64,000 bases of DNA, taken from NCBI GenBank assembly GCA_022570795.1, contig JAKUDP010000018.1:62001-126000 (forward strand), read 5' to 3'. The stretch's first letter is position 1. Every line of letters starts with the position of its first letter. This stretch comes from Sphaerulina vaccinii (Eukaryota; Ascomycota; Dothideomycetes; Mycosphaerellales; Mycosphaerellaceae). Under the pieces are notes generated by a model. That model saw nothing but the letters and a program-made list of their open reading frames with translations, did not search any database and was not told the origin of the DNA. This document shows, piece after piece, positions 43,881 to 55,140 of this stretch. The position numbers and the translations under genes were made by a program.

Positions 43881-44922
43881 ATGGTGGGCATCTTCAGGCG
43901 CATCTATGATTGGTTGCTCAGCCTGTTCTGGTATGTCTTTCACTACTCTCTGTCCCATCTTTGCTCTGCCATGGGTGATGTTGTTGTTGTCGGTGTTGGA
44001 AATGTAGGAGCCTTGCAGCCTGATCCTCACCGACTCTATACCATACCATCAACGACGACAACATCATCTTGGCGCCTGCAGCTGAACATCTCGCTAACAT
44101 GAATCTTCCAGGGCGACGGAGATGGACATCACCATGATCGGCCTACAGAATGCTGGCAAGACATCATTACTGCGAGTCCTGGCGGTGAGCGATTCCAAGG
44201 AGGCGCTGATGTTTCGAGTTCGATGGCTGACTGTTGTCTGGTGGTACAGGGCGGAGAGTTCACGATCGAGTATGTGCGACCGCGACAAGGATCTGTGTCG
44301 ATTGTGCTTCCATTCCGAGACTGTGACTGATCGTTGTGCCACGCAGCTCCATACCGACAGTGGGCTTCAACATGAAGCGCGTACAGAAGGGACATGTCAC
44401 ATTGAAGTGGTAGGTGACTCGTTCTTTTCTCGTTTCGAAGGCGGCAGTATACTGCGCATGGTCGGTGTGCGCTGACATGTTCCAGTTGGGATCTAGGAGG
44501 CCAGCCCAGATTTCGGTCAATGTGGGAGCGATATTGTCGAGGTGTGAATGCGATCGTGTAAGTCCTCCCGGCCTTCCTCCTCTACCCAGACATCCCACCA
44601 TTCATTTCCCCTTCCCGCTCGCCATCCCACTCATCTCACATCTTCCAGATTCATAGTTGACTCGGCCGATAAAGAAGCCCTGCCAGTTGCCAGAGAAGAG
44701 ATGCACATCCTTCTCGACAAGCCCGCCATGGAAGGCATCCCTCTGCTGGTACTAGGAAACAAATCCGATCTTCCAGGGCATGCGACCGTGGACGAGCTGA
44801 TTTCTGCATTGAACCTGAAGTCAGTAACGCACCGAGAGGTTAGTTGCTATGGCATTAGTGCCAAGGAAGAAACCAATCTGGATGCTGTGCTGCAATGGCT
44901 CATTGCGAGGGCGCAGAAGTAA
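43881..44922 (+). CDS. ARL8: ARL8-type small GTPase
   Basis: Six exons (43881-43930, 44112-44184, 44250-44269, 44347-44409, 44486-44557, 44649-44922) give 183 residues, the normal ARL8 length. One exon is only 20 bases. Motifs: P-loop GLQNAGKTS, switch I SIPTVGFNMKRV, switch II WDLGGQPRFRSMWERYCRG (diagnostic for ARL8), NKSD for guanine binding, and SAKEE. The N-terminal amphipathic helix MVGIFRRIYDWLLSLFW lacks Gly2, as in ARL8, which is acetylated rather than myristoylated. ARL8 couples vacuole/lysosome and secretory vesicles to kinesins in animals and filamentous fungi. This is the most intron-rich gene in the window together with the deacetylase and the permease. Confidence 0.95.
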
Positions 44923-46030
44923 GGGATTCTGCCCATGAGGTGGTCCTCTTTCCACTTTGGACCACGATACGTTACCTGACGGCCGCGATTGAAACGAAGA
45001 ACTGTTCCTTGGAGTCCGGCAACGGAAACGACATCATGCTAGCTTCTTCGAAGATCTTGTTGAATGATCCTTGTGTGTGTGGTAGCAGGCATAGAGGTAC
45101 TAGGACAGCGGCGCAGGCTGCACGCCAGCAATGGCACAAAAATGCATCCTTATTCACAATGTATTCCTTGGTGCGGTTTCGGTTTGTGGTCATGGGTTTG
45201 GGCTTTCGATCCTCTGGTCGTTCGTCCCAGGCTACCATGGCAGGGATGGATGCGAATGATATAGTTCGATTCGAGGTCGAGGAATGGATGATATGAGGTT
45301 CGACTGATATCATGTGATATGAATGACATGCGACACGGCCATATGATATCCAGCATTAGCATAATGTCTGCAAGCGAATTCTCTTCCAAATGTGTGTTCT
45401 CTTCCAGGCTCTTTCCATACCAGTAGATCGCTTGTACAATTGTGCATGCTCGCTTGACAACCCTGACTCGAGATTCTGAGCGCAATTCTTGCAGTCTAGC
45501 AGCAACAAAATGAAGCACAAGATAGCAGCAGGAAATGTGAACAGAGGAGAAAACAGCGCACAGGAAAAATTGATCGTTTTAGCAATGAAATGTCTTTCAC
45601 AGTGACAGCGCATCGTGCATAAAGCTAAAGCTACTAGGATCTGGGTTCAGTGTTGGCATGAACAGCGCAACGAGGCAGAACGGGAGCTATGGCCTTAGCG
45701 TCCGTGTTGTGCATGGCCACCAAGAAGAAGAACGAATGTTTATCAACACTAACGAAGGATAGAAGAGTGAAGAAGAAGAAAGGATAGACGGCACTTTCAT
45801 AACAAATCATCAACTGCCTGCGCCCCGGTCTGCAACGGAAGTGAGATCTGAACACGAACACGGGCACCTTCTCATCGCTGACGCCACCTTGCGCTCGAAT
45901 GATCTGCACAGCCTCTTTCTCCGGTCGGCTACAAGAACAAAACCTCCCCCCGCGTCACCTTCAACATCTCCATCATCACTGCTGACCATCATCAACAACA
46001 ACGAAACAATTTGAAGCATTCTTTGTCGAA
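44923..46030. other. Intergenic region
   Basis: About 1.1 kb without a supported gene. The last 200 bases are the likely leader of the RCR-like gene, rich in CATCATC and ACAACAAC. Confidence 0.4.
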
Positions 46031-46774
46031 ATGGCAGTCATCATGGATATCATACGACGGCAGACGACGACGAGTAACAACGACAACGACGACTACGAGT
46101 AAGTGCATACCATACCCAAGCTTCCTTCACTTGATCCTTGCTGCTTGGCTGTTGCTGCGCCATTGCAGTCGTTCCACGCGGCACAGACGTATTCAAGAGC
46201 AAGAGCAAGCTTACCCTCCTCTTCACCACCTTCTCTCACAACATCATCATCTTCAGCTGCTAATAATCATGGTCAGTTGCGACATCTACGGACGCTGCTA
46301 CAGCAGCTGGGACAACTGGGTCAGATGGCTCGTCCTAGGCCTGATCATCCTCGCCGCACTATTACTGTTCTTCGTATTCAGGTAAGCCAGCCCTCTTCTC
46401 CATCCAAGTACCGACATCGACTGACTCACTTTTCGCTCAGCTGCATAACAGCCCGCCGAAGACGCAAGATGGGCTACCAACCATATCGAGGCACAGGCTG
46501 GGCTCTTCGAGGTCACGGTCCAGTGCAATACAACCAGAACGCACAACCCTACTATCAGAATGCGCAACCTTATTACAACAACTCGAACAACCCGCCTCCT
46601 GCGTATACGCCTCCGCCGAATCAGGGATATTATGGACAACAGCAGAATCATAATGGACCTTATGGGAATGATGTGGAATTGCAGCAGCCGCAGAATACGT
46701 ATGGAGGGTATGGCAGGCAGGAGCAGGGAGTGTATGAGCCTCCGAAGGGACCGCCACCGGCGCATGTGCAGTAA
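46031..46774 (+). CDS. RCR-like single-pass membrane protein (Congo red resistance / chitin deposition)
   Basis: Exons 46031-46098, 46277-46381 and 46441-46774 give 168 residues. A short luminal N-terminus with Asp/Asn run and two Cys (CDIYGRCYSSWDNW) leads to one membrane helix WLVLGLIILAALLLFFVF, directly followed by SCITARRRRKMGYQPYRGTGW, the hallmark of fungal RCR proteins. The cytosolic tail is Pro/Tyr/Gln/Asn-rich with PPAY (a PY motif for Rsp5-type ubiquitin ligases) and two NAQPYY repeats. Yeast Rcr1/Rcr2 lower chitin deposition and help sort plasma-membrane proteins. The first intron (178 bases, acceptor GGTCAG) is the least sure part; ATG 46269 is an alternative start. Confidence 0.82.
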
Positions 46775-47301
46775 TGAATTGGAATTGCGAATGCGAAGAT
46801 GCTGAGCTTGGATTTATGGCAATTGGGAGGATACCTGAGGGCATGATACTGCGTATAGCACGCTTACGACGAATGAAAGGCTTATAATCAAGGCGCGAAT
46901 TGCGCTTCGTACGCATTACCTATGCGACTATTCTTGGGTTGTTTCAGTCGCCATGAGATGTGGCAAGATTGTCACGCGAGCATTGCTTTCTGGAAAGGTG
47001 CTGAACGCAAGAGCGTCCAGCAACACTCGATGCAGCTACATACATCCTAGCATTTCGCTTCAGCCAGCATATCCTCGATATGAATACTGACATGCACAGA
47101 ACTACATGTACTCGTGCTTATGCGCTTCTGACAAGACGTCATAAAGCAGCCCCACTTCTTGCTGATCAATTGTCTCAGGCAAAGATGGTAGCCAAAGGTA
47201 GCGATATGAATCTGGTGCGCTACTACAATAGGAGAAGACATTACCTCGATGGTTCATTGACTGCACACCCATCCACCATCTCACACTCACTCCAGCCCAA
47301 G
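46775..47301. other. Intergenic region
   Basis: No gene recognised. Contains the 3' end of the RCR-like gene and the promoter of the reductase gene. Confidence 0.4.
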
Positions 47302-48494
47302 ATGTCTCTCCCACCCACAATGAAAGCCATCAAGATCACGTCGAACCACACAGCAGAAATCCAAGACGTCCCAATTCCAAAGCTACGAGACGATTATGTT
47401 CTTGTCAAAGTCAAAGCTGTGGCTTTGAATCCTACGGATTGGAAACATATCACACGCATCGGTCTCGGCGGCGAGACTGTTGGTGTCGACTTATGTATGC
47501 ACATCCCCCATCCCGTCCCATCTTCCTTTCCATTGAGTACGAATCCGCTCGGACTGACATCTCTTCCCATTAGGCGGCATCATCCAACAAATCGGCTCCA
47601 AAGTCACGAACAAAAAATGGCAAATCGGCGACCGCATCTCCGCATTCGTCCACGGAGGCAATCAAAGCCAACGTGAAGATGGAGCTTTTGCAGAATATGC
47701 AGTCGTTAAAGGTGATTTGGCTATGCATGTTCCCGCGAACATGAGTGATATGGAGGCGGCGAGTATGGCGACGGGGATCATAACTTGTGGACAGGCACTT
47801 TATCAGAGTTTGGGACTTCCATTGCCAGGTAAGTGAACAATCGAGACCTCTGAGGGATGATGGTTGATGATTGTGTACTGATGGTGTTGTACGTGCAGGA
47901 ACGGAAATCTTCGGAAAATGGCTACTAGTCTACGGCGCTTCGACTGCGACTGGGACCTTGGCGGTGCAGTATGCTAAGTTGTCTGGAGCGAAAGTTGTGG
48001 GTATATGTTCGAAACGAAATTTTGAGTTGGTAAAGAGTCGAGGCGCCGAGGCTGTATTCGATTACAATGACCCAGAATGTGCGAATGAAGTGAGAAAGTT
48101 CACTCAAGATGAATTGGAGTTTGTGCTGGACTGTATTGCTGAGGGGGATAGTCCTAAGATCTGCGAAGAGTGTGTTTCGAGTAAAGGAGGCACGATCTCC
48201 TACCTCCTCGGCGCGAAACACTCGAGGAAAGATGTTAAGAACAAGAGGACTTTGGGATATACGATCACGGGCGAGACTTTTGATAAGTTTGGTGGACATT
48301 CGCCTGCTAAGCCAGAGGACTTCGAACATGCGAAGATGTTTTGGGAATTGAGTGAGAAGCTCGTGGAGGAAGGGAATATCAAAGCGCATCCACAGAAGGT
48401 TGGGAGTGGTGGATTGGAAGCTGTGTTGGAGGGGATTGAGATGTTGAAAAGCGGAAAGGTCAGTGGGGAGAAGTTGGTCTATAGGATTGATTGA
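47302..48494 (+). CDS. Medium-chain dehydrogenase/reductase (trans-enoyl reductase-like)
   Basis: Exons 47302-47494, 47574-47828 and 47899-48494 give 347 residues. The fold is a zinc-independent MDR: MKAIKI and VKVKAVALNPTDWKH at the N-terminus, AFVHGG and GAFAEYAVVKG in the catalytic domain, and the cofactor motif WLLVYGASTATGTLAVQYAKLSGAKVV. ALNPTDWKH is typical of the fungal ToxD/LovC-like group, many of which reduce enoyl intermediates in polyketide synthesis; others act on quinones or aldehydes. No polyketide synthase is in this window, so a secondary-metabolism role is not supported here. The gene is intact. Confidence 0.92.
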
Positions 48495-50717
48495 AAGAAG
48501 AGAGGACACGGACGGGGAGAAGTGAGAGTGGAGAGGGCGTAACGAATGTCTCGAAAGCTTGAGCTGTGCTCGAAGTCCGAGATGAGTGGACGATATTGAC
48601 TCGGTCTGAGCACTTCTGCACTTTCGCCAAAACGAAAGCACTGTAGTAACGAGCCAGCATGCAAATCAGTGTGGCTGCTGTAAGCATCAGTTGGAGAACA
48701 AATATCAAATATCAGTATGCCAGCATCTTTCTCATCTCCGCAAAACAAAAATTGCAAAAGTACACAACACCGCCGGAAGAAGTAGGAGGTCCACCCAGCA
48801 CATCGCCCACATTTTGACGGAGAGGCCACTTTGAAAGTTGTTATGTGTGCAGGAGGTATGTCGGAGTTGTAGAATCTGACGGAATGTCTCTAGCCAGATA
48901 TATGACGGGACCCAGAGAGGCTTATTCTAGCTTCGTGGGTCCAGAGGGTGACGATGTTGGTACAGAATCGCAGCACTTTCAATGTATTATATACCTTCAC
49001 TGCGATCTGGGTCTCCGATTGGTGGTGAGTGTGCCAAGGAGGCAGATTGACTTATGGGATCGACGGGAAGGTTGCGAAGAAGTAGGAAAGTTAGATGGAG
49101 TGGCGATATGGTCGAGTGGAAGTTGAGTTGGTGGTGTTAGATGTGGTCTTAGACTAGTGGTTATGAGTTCGAGTCGCGCTATGGACTTTGCATTTTCTGC
49201 TCGATGTCAGCTCTCTCCGATCAACAGTCCCAGCCACGCCTGCCTCTACCTACTCATCTCCCACTTCGACAACGGCTCACGGTTCCTCAGATACTCGCTG
49301 CCCTATCTCCACTCTCAACGCACGCTACTAATCTCCTTTTTCGACCTAGTCAATTTCATGAGCTAACTAATCGCACTTGGAATTCCTTCCTTTCCTGATT
49401 ATTGTGACATTTTGCTTTTATGATCGATGTCAGTGCATCCTTTCTATATCAACGACTTACACGGTCCGACCACTAGGCTACCACGATCGTTGAGGAGAGG
49501 GCTTTTCCAGTCATGCATACAGCTGATCGTTGGGGATGCTTTACTTTTTCGCAGACTAAAGACGTTCGAGTGAAGCAACTGCCGAAGATGTGATTGCGAT
49601 GTAACTCCGGCCTGTCATCCGCTCTTATGCCCTTCATGTACACTTGGAGGTATATAGTCATATGCATATTGCCCTCCATAACTGTCGTCCGTGGTGCAGT
49701 AGTAAATAGTAAGTCGTTGGCATAGCGAACGCTAGATTAGTAAAGCTCAATGCGACATGTGCTCAAGCCCTCACACTTTGTCCACGCCTGGTACTCTGCC
49801 TTCATGGCCTTGCCATTGGCGATCGTTTTGCCTCCTCTTTTGCAATGTCTTGTCTCTTGCTGATCAGACTTCAACCTTACAAGTCACTGATATAGAAAAC
49901 ATTCCCAGACCCCCCGACACGTCTTTGACTATGCACTCCCGCCAAACGCATACAACCTTGGCTCCTCCCTCTCCTTCTTCCCAAGAACCCATCTTCCAAA
50001 CCACCAAGGAAGTTGCTTCTGTACTTTCTCATCAGCCATCATGATTGCTACATCTCTGGCGCGCCATCTTTGGCATGGTTATATGTCATTGCAGCTCGAT
50101 CAGCGCAAGCCCTATGCGAAGACACCTCTTGGAGGAATGGCAAGTGCAGAAGATCAGCCTGCTATCGATCTCACCAGGTCTTGCTCTCTGCTCCGAAGCA
50201 CTATCAGCCTGATCGATGCTATTCGACGGGTAATGGCTGTCTAGTCATGGAAAACATGTTATTGTGCTTGAGTTCTAGAGAAGTTGGTCCAGGAGAAGAG
50301 GTTTGTTATTCTTGGGTATCGCACTTGGCGTTATCGTCTGTGCTTCTTTCACGTGCCAGTCAAAATCAAAACGGATCGAACCCAAAACAATGACATTCGT
50401 GACGCGCCCGCATGATGCTATGACAACCTTGCCACTTCAGTCCATCGCTGCCTAAGACTCTTCTTGCACAGCGATGGCGAGACTCACTCTGAGAAGTACT
50501 CCTCCTTGATCTCAACACTTTCAAGGCATAAGAAGGATGTCTTGGCTGAAATCTTCTGGCGTATGCCTTCTGGCACTTGGCTGTCGCCGCCTAGAACAGC
50601 AGCCACAACAAGTGCTTCTTCCTCCAGATCTGCCCGCAGCTGATTCCACGGGACAAGTAGGCCAGAAAGAATTTGTACGAGAAAGCAGTAGGAAACGATT
50701 GACGTGAAGCTGGCTGA
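48495..50717. other. Long intergenic region with tRNA-like remnant
   Basis: About 2.2 kb. Around 49102-49185 there are tRNA-like internal promoter blocks, TGGTCGAGTGG and GAGTTCGAGTC, and a D-arm-like CTAGTGGTTATGA, but stems do not pair. Small open frames (49757-50041 with ATG, 50041-50244) have no motif. A minus-strand open frame at 50484-50777 is hydrophobic in part but unsupported. Confidence 0.4.
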
Positions 50718-52214
50718 CTCGCGAAGACTCTTAGATCCGTATATCACCATGGCGCCTTCGATTACCCACGACTCCATCGATATATCGATGTACCTCAGGA
50801 TCAGACTCTCATGGTCCAAGATCACTTGGGGAACAATCTATATGCTCCATCTAGACTAGCTGTCAGCGTGGCTCCGATGAAAATTCAGCGTATGGCAGAC
50901 CGGACAGCGGCCACGATCGATGAGCTACACAGTTATGCCTATCATCATGGAGAGCCAAAGACTCTACATTCTGATGAGTGGACAGTGGATGAAGTCTTCG
51001 CCCCGAATACAACCGACAAGAGCACTGTCATCACATTTGCCACGATCGCTGCGAACGCATATGTTACAGAACCCTGGAAGGGTGAATGGAAGGATGTCAA
51101 AGGTGGCTTCAACTATACCGACGACTTTGGGTGGCAATTGGACGGCCTTCGAGGCCATATCTTCGCAGATGAGACGAACTCGACTGTGATCATTGGACTG
51201 AAGGGGACGTCAATGGCCATCTTTGACGGAAAAGACACGGCTGAGGGACATGACAAGCTGAACGATAACCTCTTCGGCTCATGTTGTTGCGGACAAGGAA
51301 CTCACTATGCTTGGAAGTCAGCATGTCATTGCATGACTTCGCAATACGCTTGTAACAACACATGCCTGGTCCAGTCACTCCAGGATAAAGCCCACTACTA
51401 TTGGGCTGCGCGGGATCTGTACCACAATGTTACGGAGAGGTATCCAGAGGCGCAAATATGGCTGGCTGGTCACAGCTTAGGTGGCGTTGTCTCAGCTCTC
51501 CTTGGCCTTACATACGGCCTACCGACCATGACCTTCGAGACATATCCCGATACATTGGCCGCATCGCGACTAGGACTACCGACTCCACCAAAGTACCACA
51601 TAGGCTCGGTCAGTGAGCCTGATGTTGGTGTCCATCACTATGGACACACCGCGGATCCGATCTTTGCAGGCACCTGCAATGGTGCGTTGTCGGGCTGCAC
51701 AGTTGCAGGGTATGCATTCGAAGGACAATGTCATACTGGTGTCAAGCACGTATACGATACAATGACGGATCTCGGCTGGCATTCTAGTGTCCTGAACCAT
51801 CGCATGAATGTGGTCGTGCCCCAAGTTCTGGAGAAGTACGACCAGATCCCTCCAGCTGAGGAAGACACGGATTGTCAGGATTGCTACCTGTGGAAGTTCT
51901 ACAAGAGCAATGGGTCAGAGATCACTACTACTTTGACTTCCACTCTCGCACCGACATCGACTAGCATCTCCAGCACGACTGCAACCTGTAAGACACCCGG
52001 CTGGTGGGGCTGCAACGACAAACCCTCCACAAGCATGTCTACAACATCCACCAGTACGCTTATCTCCACAAGTACCATAACGTCAACCTCGACGTCCACC
52101 TGTCATACTCCAGGCTGGTTTGGTTGCAAGGACGTAGTGACTACTACAACCAGTACATCGACATCGAGCACAGTAGTTGAGGTAGAGCCAACCTCAGCAA
52201 AGGATGATCTGTGA
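50718..52214 (+). CDS. ATG15-like class 3 lipase, N-terminus apparently truncated
   Basis: The first ATG at 50811 gives 467 residues to the stop at 52214, but family-like sequence extends upstream in frame (KTLRSVYHHGAFDYPRLHR) to a TGA at 50715, so the original start lies further 5' or is lost. No signal-anchor helix, which vacuolar ATG15 lipases carry at their N-terminus, could be found upstream on this strand. The catalytic part is well kept: NLYAPSR, FGWQLDGLRGHIFAD, a Cys-rich block SCCCGQGTHYAWKSACHC, and the nucleophile S222 (numbered from 50811) in GHSLGG; HTADPIF follows. The C-terminal tail is Ser/Thr-rich with two copies of a C-TPGW-GC motif. ATG15 breaks down autophagic bodies in the vacuole. 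This copy may be mis-targeted, inactive or missing a first exon. Confidence 0.75.
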   Translation, partial: LAKTLRSVYHHGAFDYPRLHRYIDVPQDQTLMVQDHLGNNLYAPSRLAVSVAPMKIQRMADRTAATIDELHSYAYHHGEPKTLHSDEWTVDEVFAPNTTDKSTVITFATIAANAYVTEPWKGEWKDVKGGFNYTDDFGWQLDGLRGHIFADETNSTVIIGLKGTSMAIFDGKDTAEGHDKLNDNLFGSCCCGQGTHYAWKSACHCMTSQYACNNTCLVQSLQDKAHYYWAARDLYHNVTERYPEAQIWLAGHSLGGVVSALLGLTYGLPTMTFETYPDTLAASRLGLPTPPKYHIGSVSEPDVGVHHYGHTADPIFAGTCNGALSGCTVAGYAFEGQCHTGVKHVYDTMTDLGWHSSVLNHRMNVVVPQVLEKYDQIPPAEEDTDCQDCYLWKFYKSNGSEITTTLTSTLAPTSTSISSTTATCKTPGWWGCNDKPSTSMSTTSTSTLISTSTITSTSTSTCHTPGWFGCKDVVTTTTSTSTSSTVVEVEPTSAKDDL

Positions 52215-52528
52215 GCGCATAAGATAGACGAATGCAACTAGCTCTTACCATCTCTTGCAGTTGTTCAGATCAAGCATAGTCCAAGATTTGATGCTCAATC
52301 TCATGTGCTCAAGTGTTGGCCGGCAAACTATGCCCATGTCTACCGGCGAATAGGCGGGCATTACTCTGGCGAAGCTAGTCGATGCACTCCAGATAGGCGC
52401 GTCCAGGATACCGGTACTCTCACGAGGTGCTACGAGTCGGTCATCTGCTTCACAGTCGGCAACATCATACGAAAGACAGTTCAGAGACAGCCGAGCGCGG
52501 CTACATTGAGGTCGAATCTGCTGACAGT
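52215..52528. promoter_or_regulatory. Promoter region of GH3 beta-glucosidase
   Basis: 314 bases between the lipase and the GH3 start. One GCCTATC motif on the minus strand (52392-52398) lies about 130 bases before the ATG at 52529. Confidence 0.35.
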
Positions 52529-55140
52529 ATGCTGTATACTCGTGGATACAGGGCGCTGCTATGCCTCTTATGGACCCCACAAGCGCTAGCAACATTCGAA
52601 CGTCCATGGCTAGACACAGCCCTGCCAATGGAGGTACGCCTGCAGCTGTTCCTGCAGCAGCTCAATGCCACGCAAAAGTTCGCAATGGTACAGGGTGATA
52701 CCGAGCTTGACGACAATGGCACTGGAGTCAATCCTTGCATAGGACATATCAGCGGCAATGACACTCTTGGTGTGCCATCGATCTGTATGGGAGATGGTCC
52801 TGCTGGTATGTTGCTCCACTTTCATATGGCCTCGATTCAGGCTGATACTCGCAGGCGTTGGCAACTCCTTGAACAACGTGACGACTTTCCCAGCTCCTGT
52901 AGTAGCCGCAGCGTCGTGGAACACCTCACTCGAATACGCTTATGGTCAAGCACTAGCGCAAGAGCACATGGCTAATGGGCGAAATGTGGTTCTTTCGCCA
53001 ACTATCAACATCTTGCGCTCTCCACTCTGGGCTCGTGCAGCCGAGACGTTTTCAGAGGATCCATGGCTCACGTCTCGAATGGCCGTTCCTGGCGTGTTGG
53101 GAGTCCAGAGCCAAGGTGCCCTTGCGTGCCCAAAGCACTTCGCCGCCTACAACCAAGACACGAACCGTTTCGGTCTGGATCCTGAGTGGAAGACTGTCGA
53201 TGTGGAAGTCGACGAACGTGTACTACACGAATTGTACTTGCCGGCGTTTAAAGCGACTGTTCAAGAAGCGGATGCTGCATCGGTGATGTGCTCGTACAAT
53301 ATGCTGAATGGCTACTTCACTTGTGAGAATGATTGGCTACTGATCAAGACTCTTCGACAAGATTGGGGCTTCGAGGGTTTCGTGGTTGCAGACTGGTACT
53401 TCTCTACGCGGAGCACGGTTGGAGCTGTCATGGCTGGACTAGATATCAGCATGCCCGGAGGCTCACTTGAGGAGAGCTATGGTTTCCCAGCATACTATGG
53501 CGATCTGCTAACTGAAGCTGTCGATAATGGAACTATACCTATGTCTCGGGTCGACGATATGGTTGCACGACTTTGGCGCTACATGTTCAAGCTTGGTATG
53601 GTCGACAACCCGGTCAACGGTACTGCGGAGTCTGTCGCACGAACACAAGCGCACCTCGATCTCGCACAGCAAATGATAGAGGAAGGAGCTGTCTTACTCA
53701 AGAACGACAACGATACGTTACCTTTGTCGAACGCAAAGTACAGCAAAATCGCAGTATTTGGCATAGATGGCACAAACCAGAGCCAAGTGAGCGAGAATCA
53801 TGGAGGTTTCGTAATCGATTCTACCATGATAGTCGAGTCGCCATTCGATGCTCTATTCCAACGTGGACAGCAAGAAAGCATCGAAGTGGTTTACTCTAAA
53901 GCATATCCAGGCACTGGACAATTCCCAACGACGCCAGCGAGCATGTTTGTGGACGGCGGACTCAACGTTAGCTACTATACCACTTCCGACTGGACTGGAC
54001 CTATCAACCAAACTGCCTCTGTCGAGAATATCACTGCTGCTACATTCCCAACAGAGCTATGGCGGTCTTGGCCACAAGTCTTCTCTAGCATATACGAAGG
54101 CTTCTTCGTCGCCAATACGAGTGGCACCTACCACTTCTCCGTGACTGGCCAAGGTGATGCCATACTCTCACTCGATGGCATTGTCGTAGCGAACATGTCC
54201 AAAGCGAATTTCGGGAATACAGTTCAAGGTATCGCAACTCTCGAAGCTGGCCAGCATGTATCTTTACGACTCGACTATTCAATGGGCTACTCCCTCTCAA
54301 CGGGCGCTTATGGAGTAACGCTCGGTGTCGATGTTGGCAATCTAGCACGAGATACTGCTGCCGACATTCGCCGGAGAAGCTGATCTCAGCATCATCTTCG
54401 CATCCGACAGATTGTCTGAAGGCGCGGACAGTAATCTCGACCTTTTGTTACCAGGCGATCAAGACGAGATCATCTCCCGACTCGCATCTCGGTCGAAGCG
54501 AACACTGGTGGTGCTAAACACTAACTCCGCAATTCTAATGCCCTGGATCGACCAAGTCGACGCCGTGATGGAAGCTTGGTACGGTGGACAACAAATCGGC
54601 CTTGCACTCGAGAGGCTGCTCTTTGGAGATATCTCTCCTTCCGGCAAGTTGCCTCTCACTTTCCCGAAGAGCCTGGAGGACACGATACAAATCACATCTG
54701 ATCTCGTCGTGCCATATGATGAGGGACTGCTTGTAGGGTATAAGGCGTACGACCAACACGAGATTGAGCCGCTGTTCGCATTCGGCCATGGACTCAGCTA
54801 CACAACCTTCGATCTGGAAGGGCTAGAATGTGTTCAGGATGAGAGTAGCTGTGCAGCATGTTGTACAACTACGCTCAAGAACACCGGCGACGTCGCAGCG
54901 GCGCAAGTCATACAATTGTATGTGTCATACCCTGAAAAGGCCATGGAGTCGCCAAAGCTATTGAGAGCTTTTGAGAAGGTATATTTAGAAGCAAACGAAG
55001 AGAGAAATGTGAAGTTAGAGGTAAAGCTGGAGGATTTGAAGGTATGGCAGCAGGACTGGCTTCTGGTCGGAGGGAAGTATACATTCAAGGCTGGCTTCTC
55101 TGCTATCGACCTGCTCGTGGAAACAGAAGTCAAGCTATAA
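52529..55140 (+). pseudogene. GH3 beta-glucosidase with +1 frameshift
   Basis: Exons 52529-52805 and 52855-55140. MLYTRGYRALLCLLWTPQALA is a signal peptide. GH3 features run in order: MGDGPAG joined across the intron, CPKHFAAYNQD, CSYNMLNG, the nucleophile Asp in GFVVADWYFSTRS, a PA14-like insert (GTYHFSVTGQGDAILSLDG), LNTNSAILMPW, GDISPSGKLPLTFPK, FAFGHGLSYTTF, and a fibronectin-type end. The frame breaks once near 54369: up to ADI it is in one frame, ending at TGA 54381, while the family sequence AGEADLSIIFASDRLSEGAD continues in the next frame. One surplus base, probably a C, explains it; removing it gives 853 codons without a stop. As written the product is 601 residues and lacks the second catalytic half. 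It is a young pseudogene or a sequencing indel. Confidence 0.85.

Noticed and set aside
46298..46916. Minus-strand Ile/Arg-rich frames opposite the RCR-like gene
   Set aside because: Complement of the Tyr/Asn/Pro-rich tail; composition is an antisense artefact.
48845..49126. Open frame of 93 codons before the tRNA-like remnant
   Set aside because: No motif and no splice context; alternative start codon only partly supported.
50484..50825. Minus-strand frame of 113 codons upstream of the lipase
   Set aside because: GTG start; first ATG is at 50777; no domain recognised and it overlaps the 5' part of the lipase frame.
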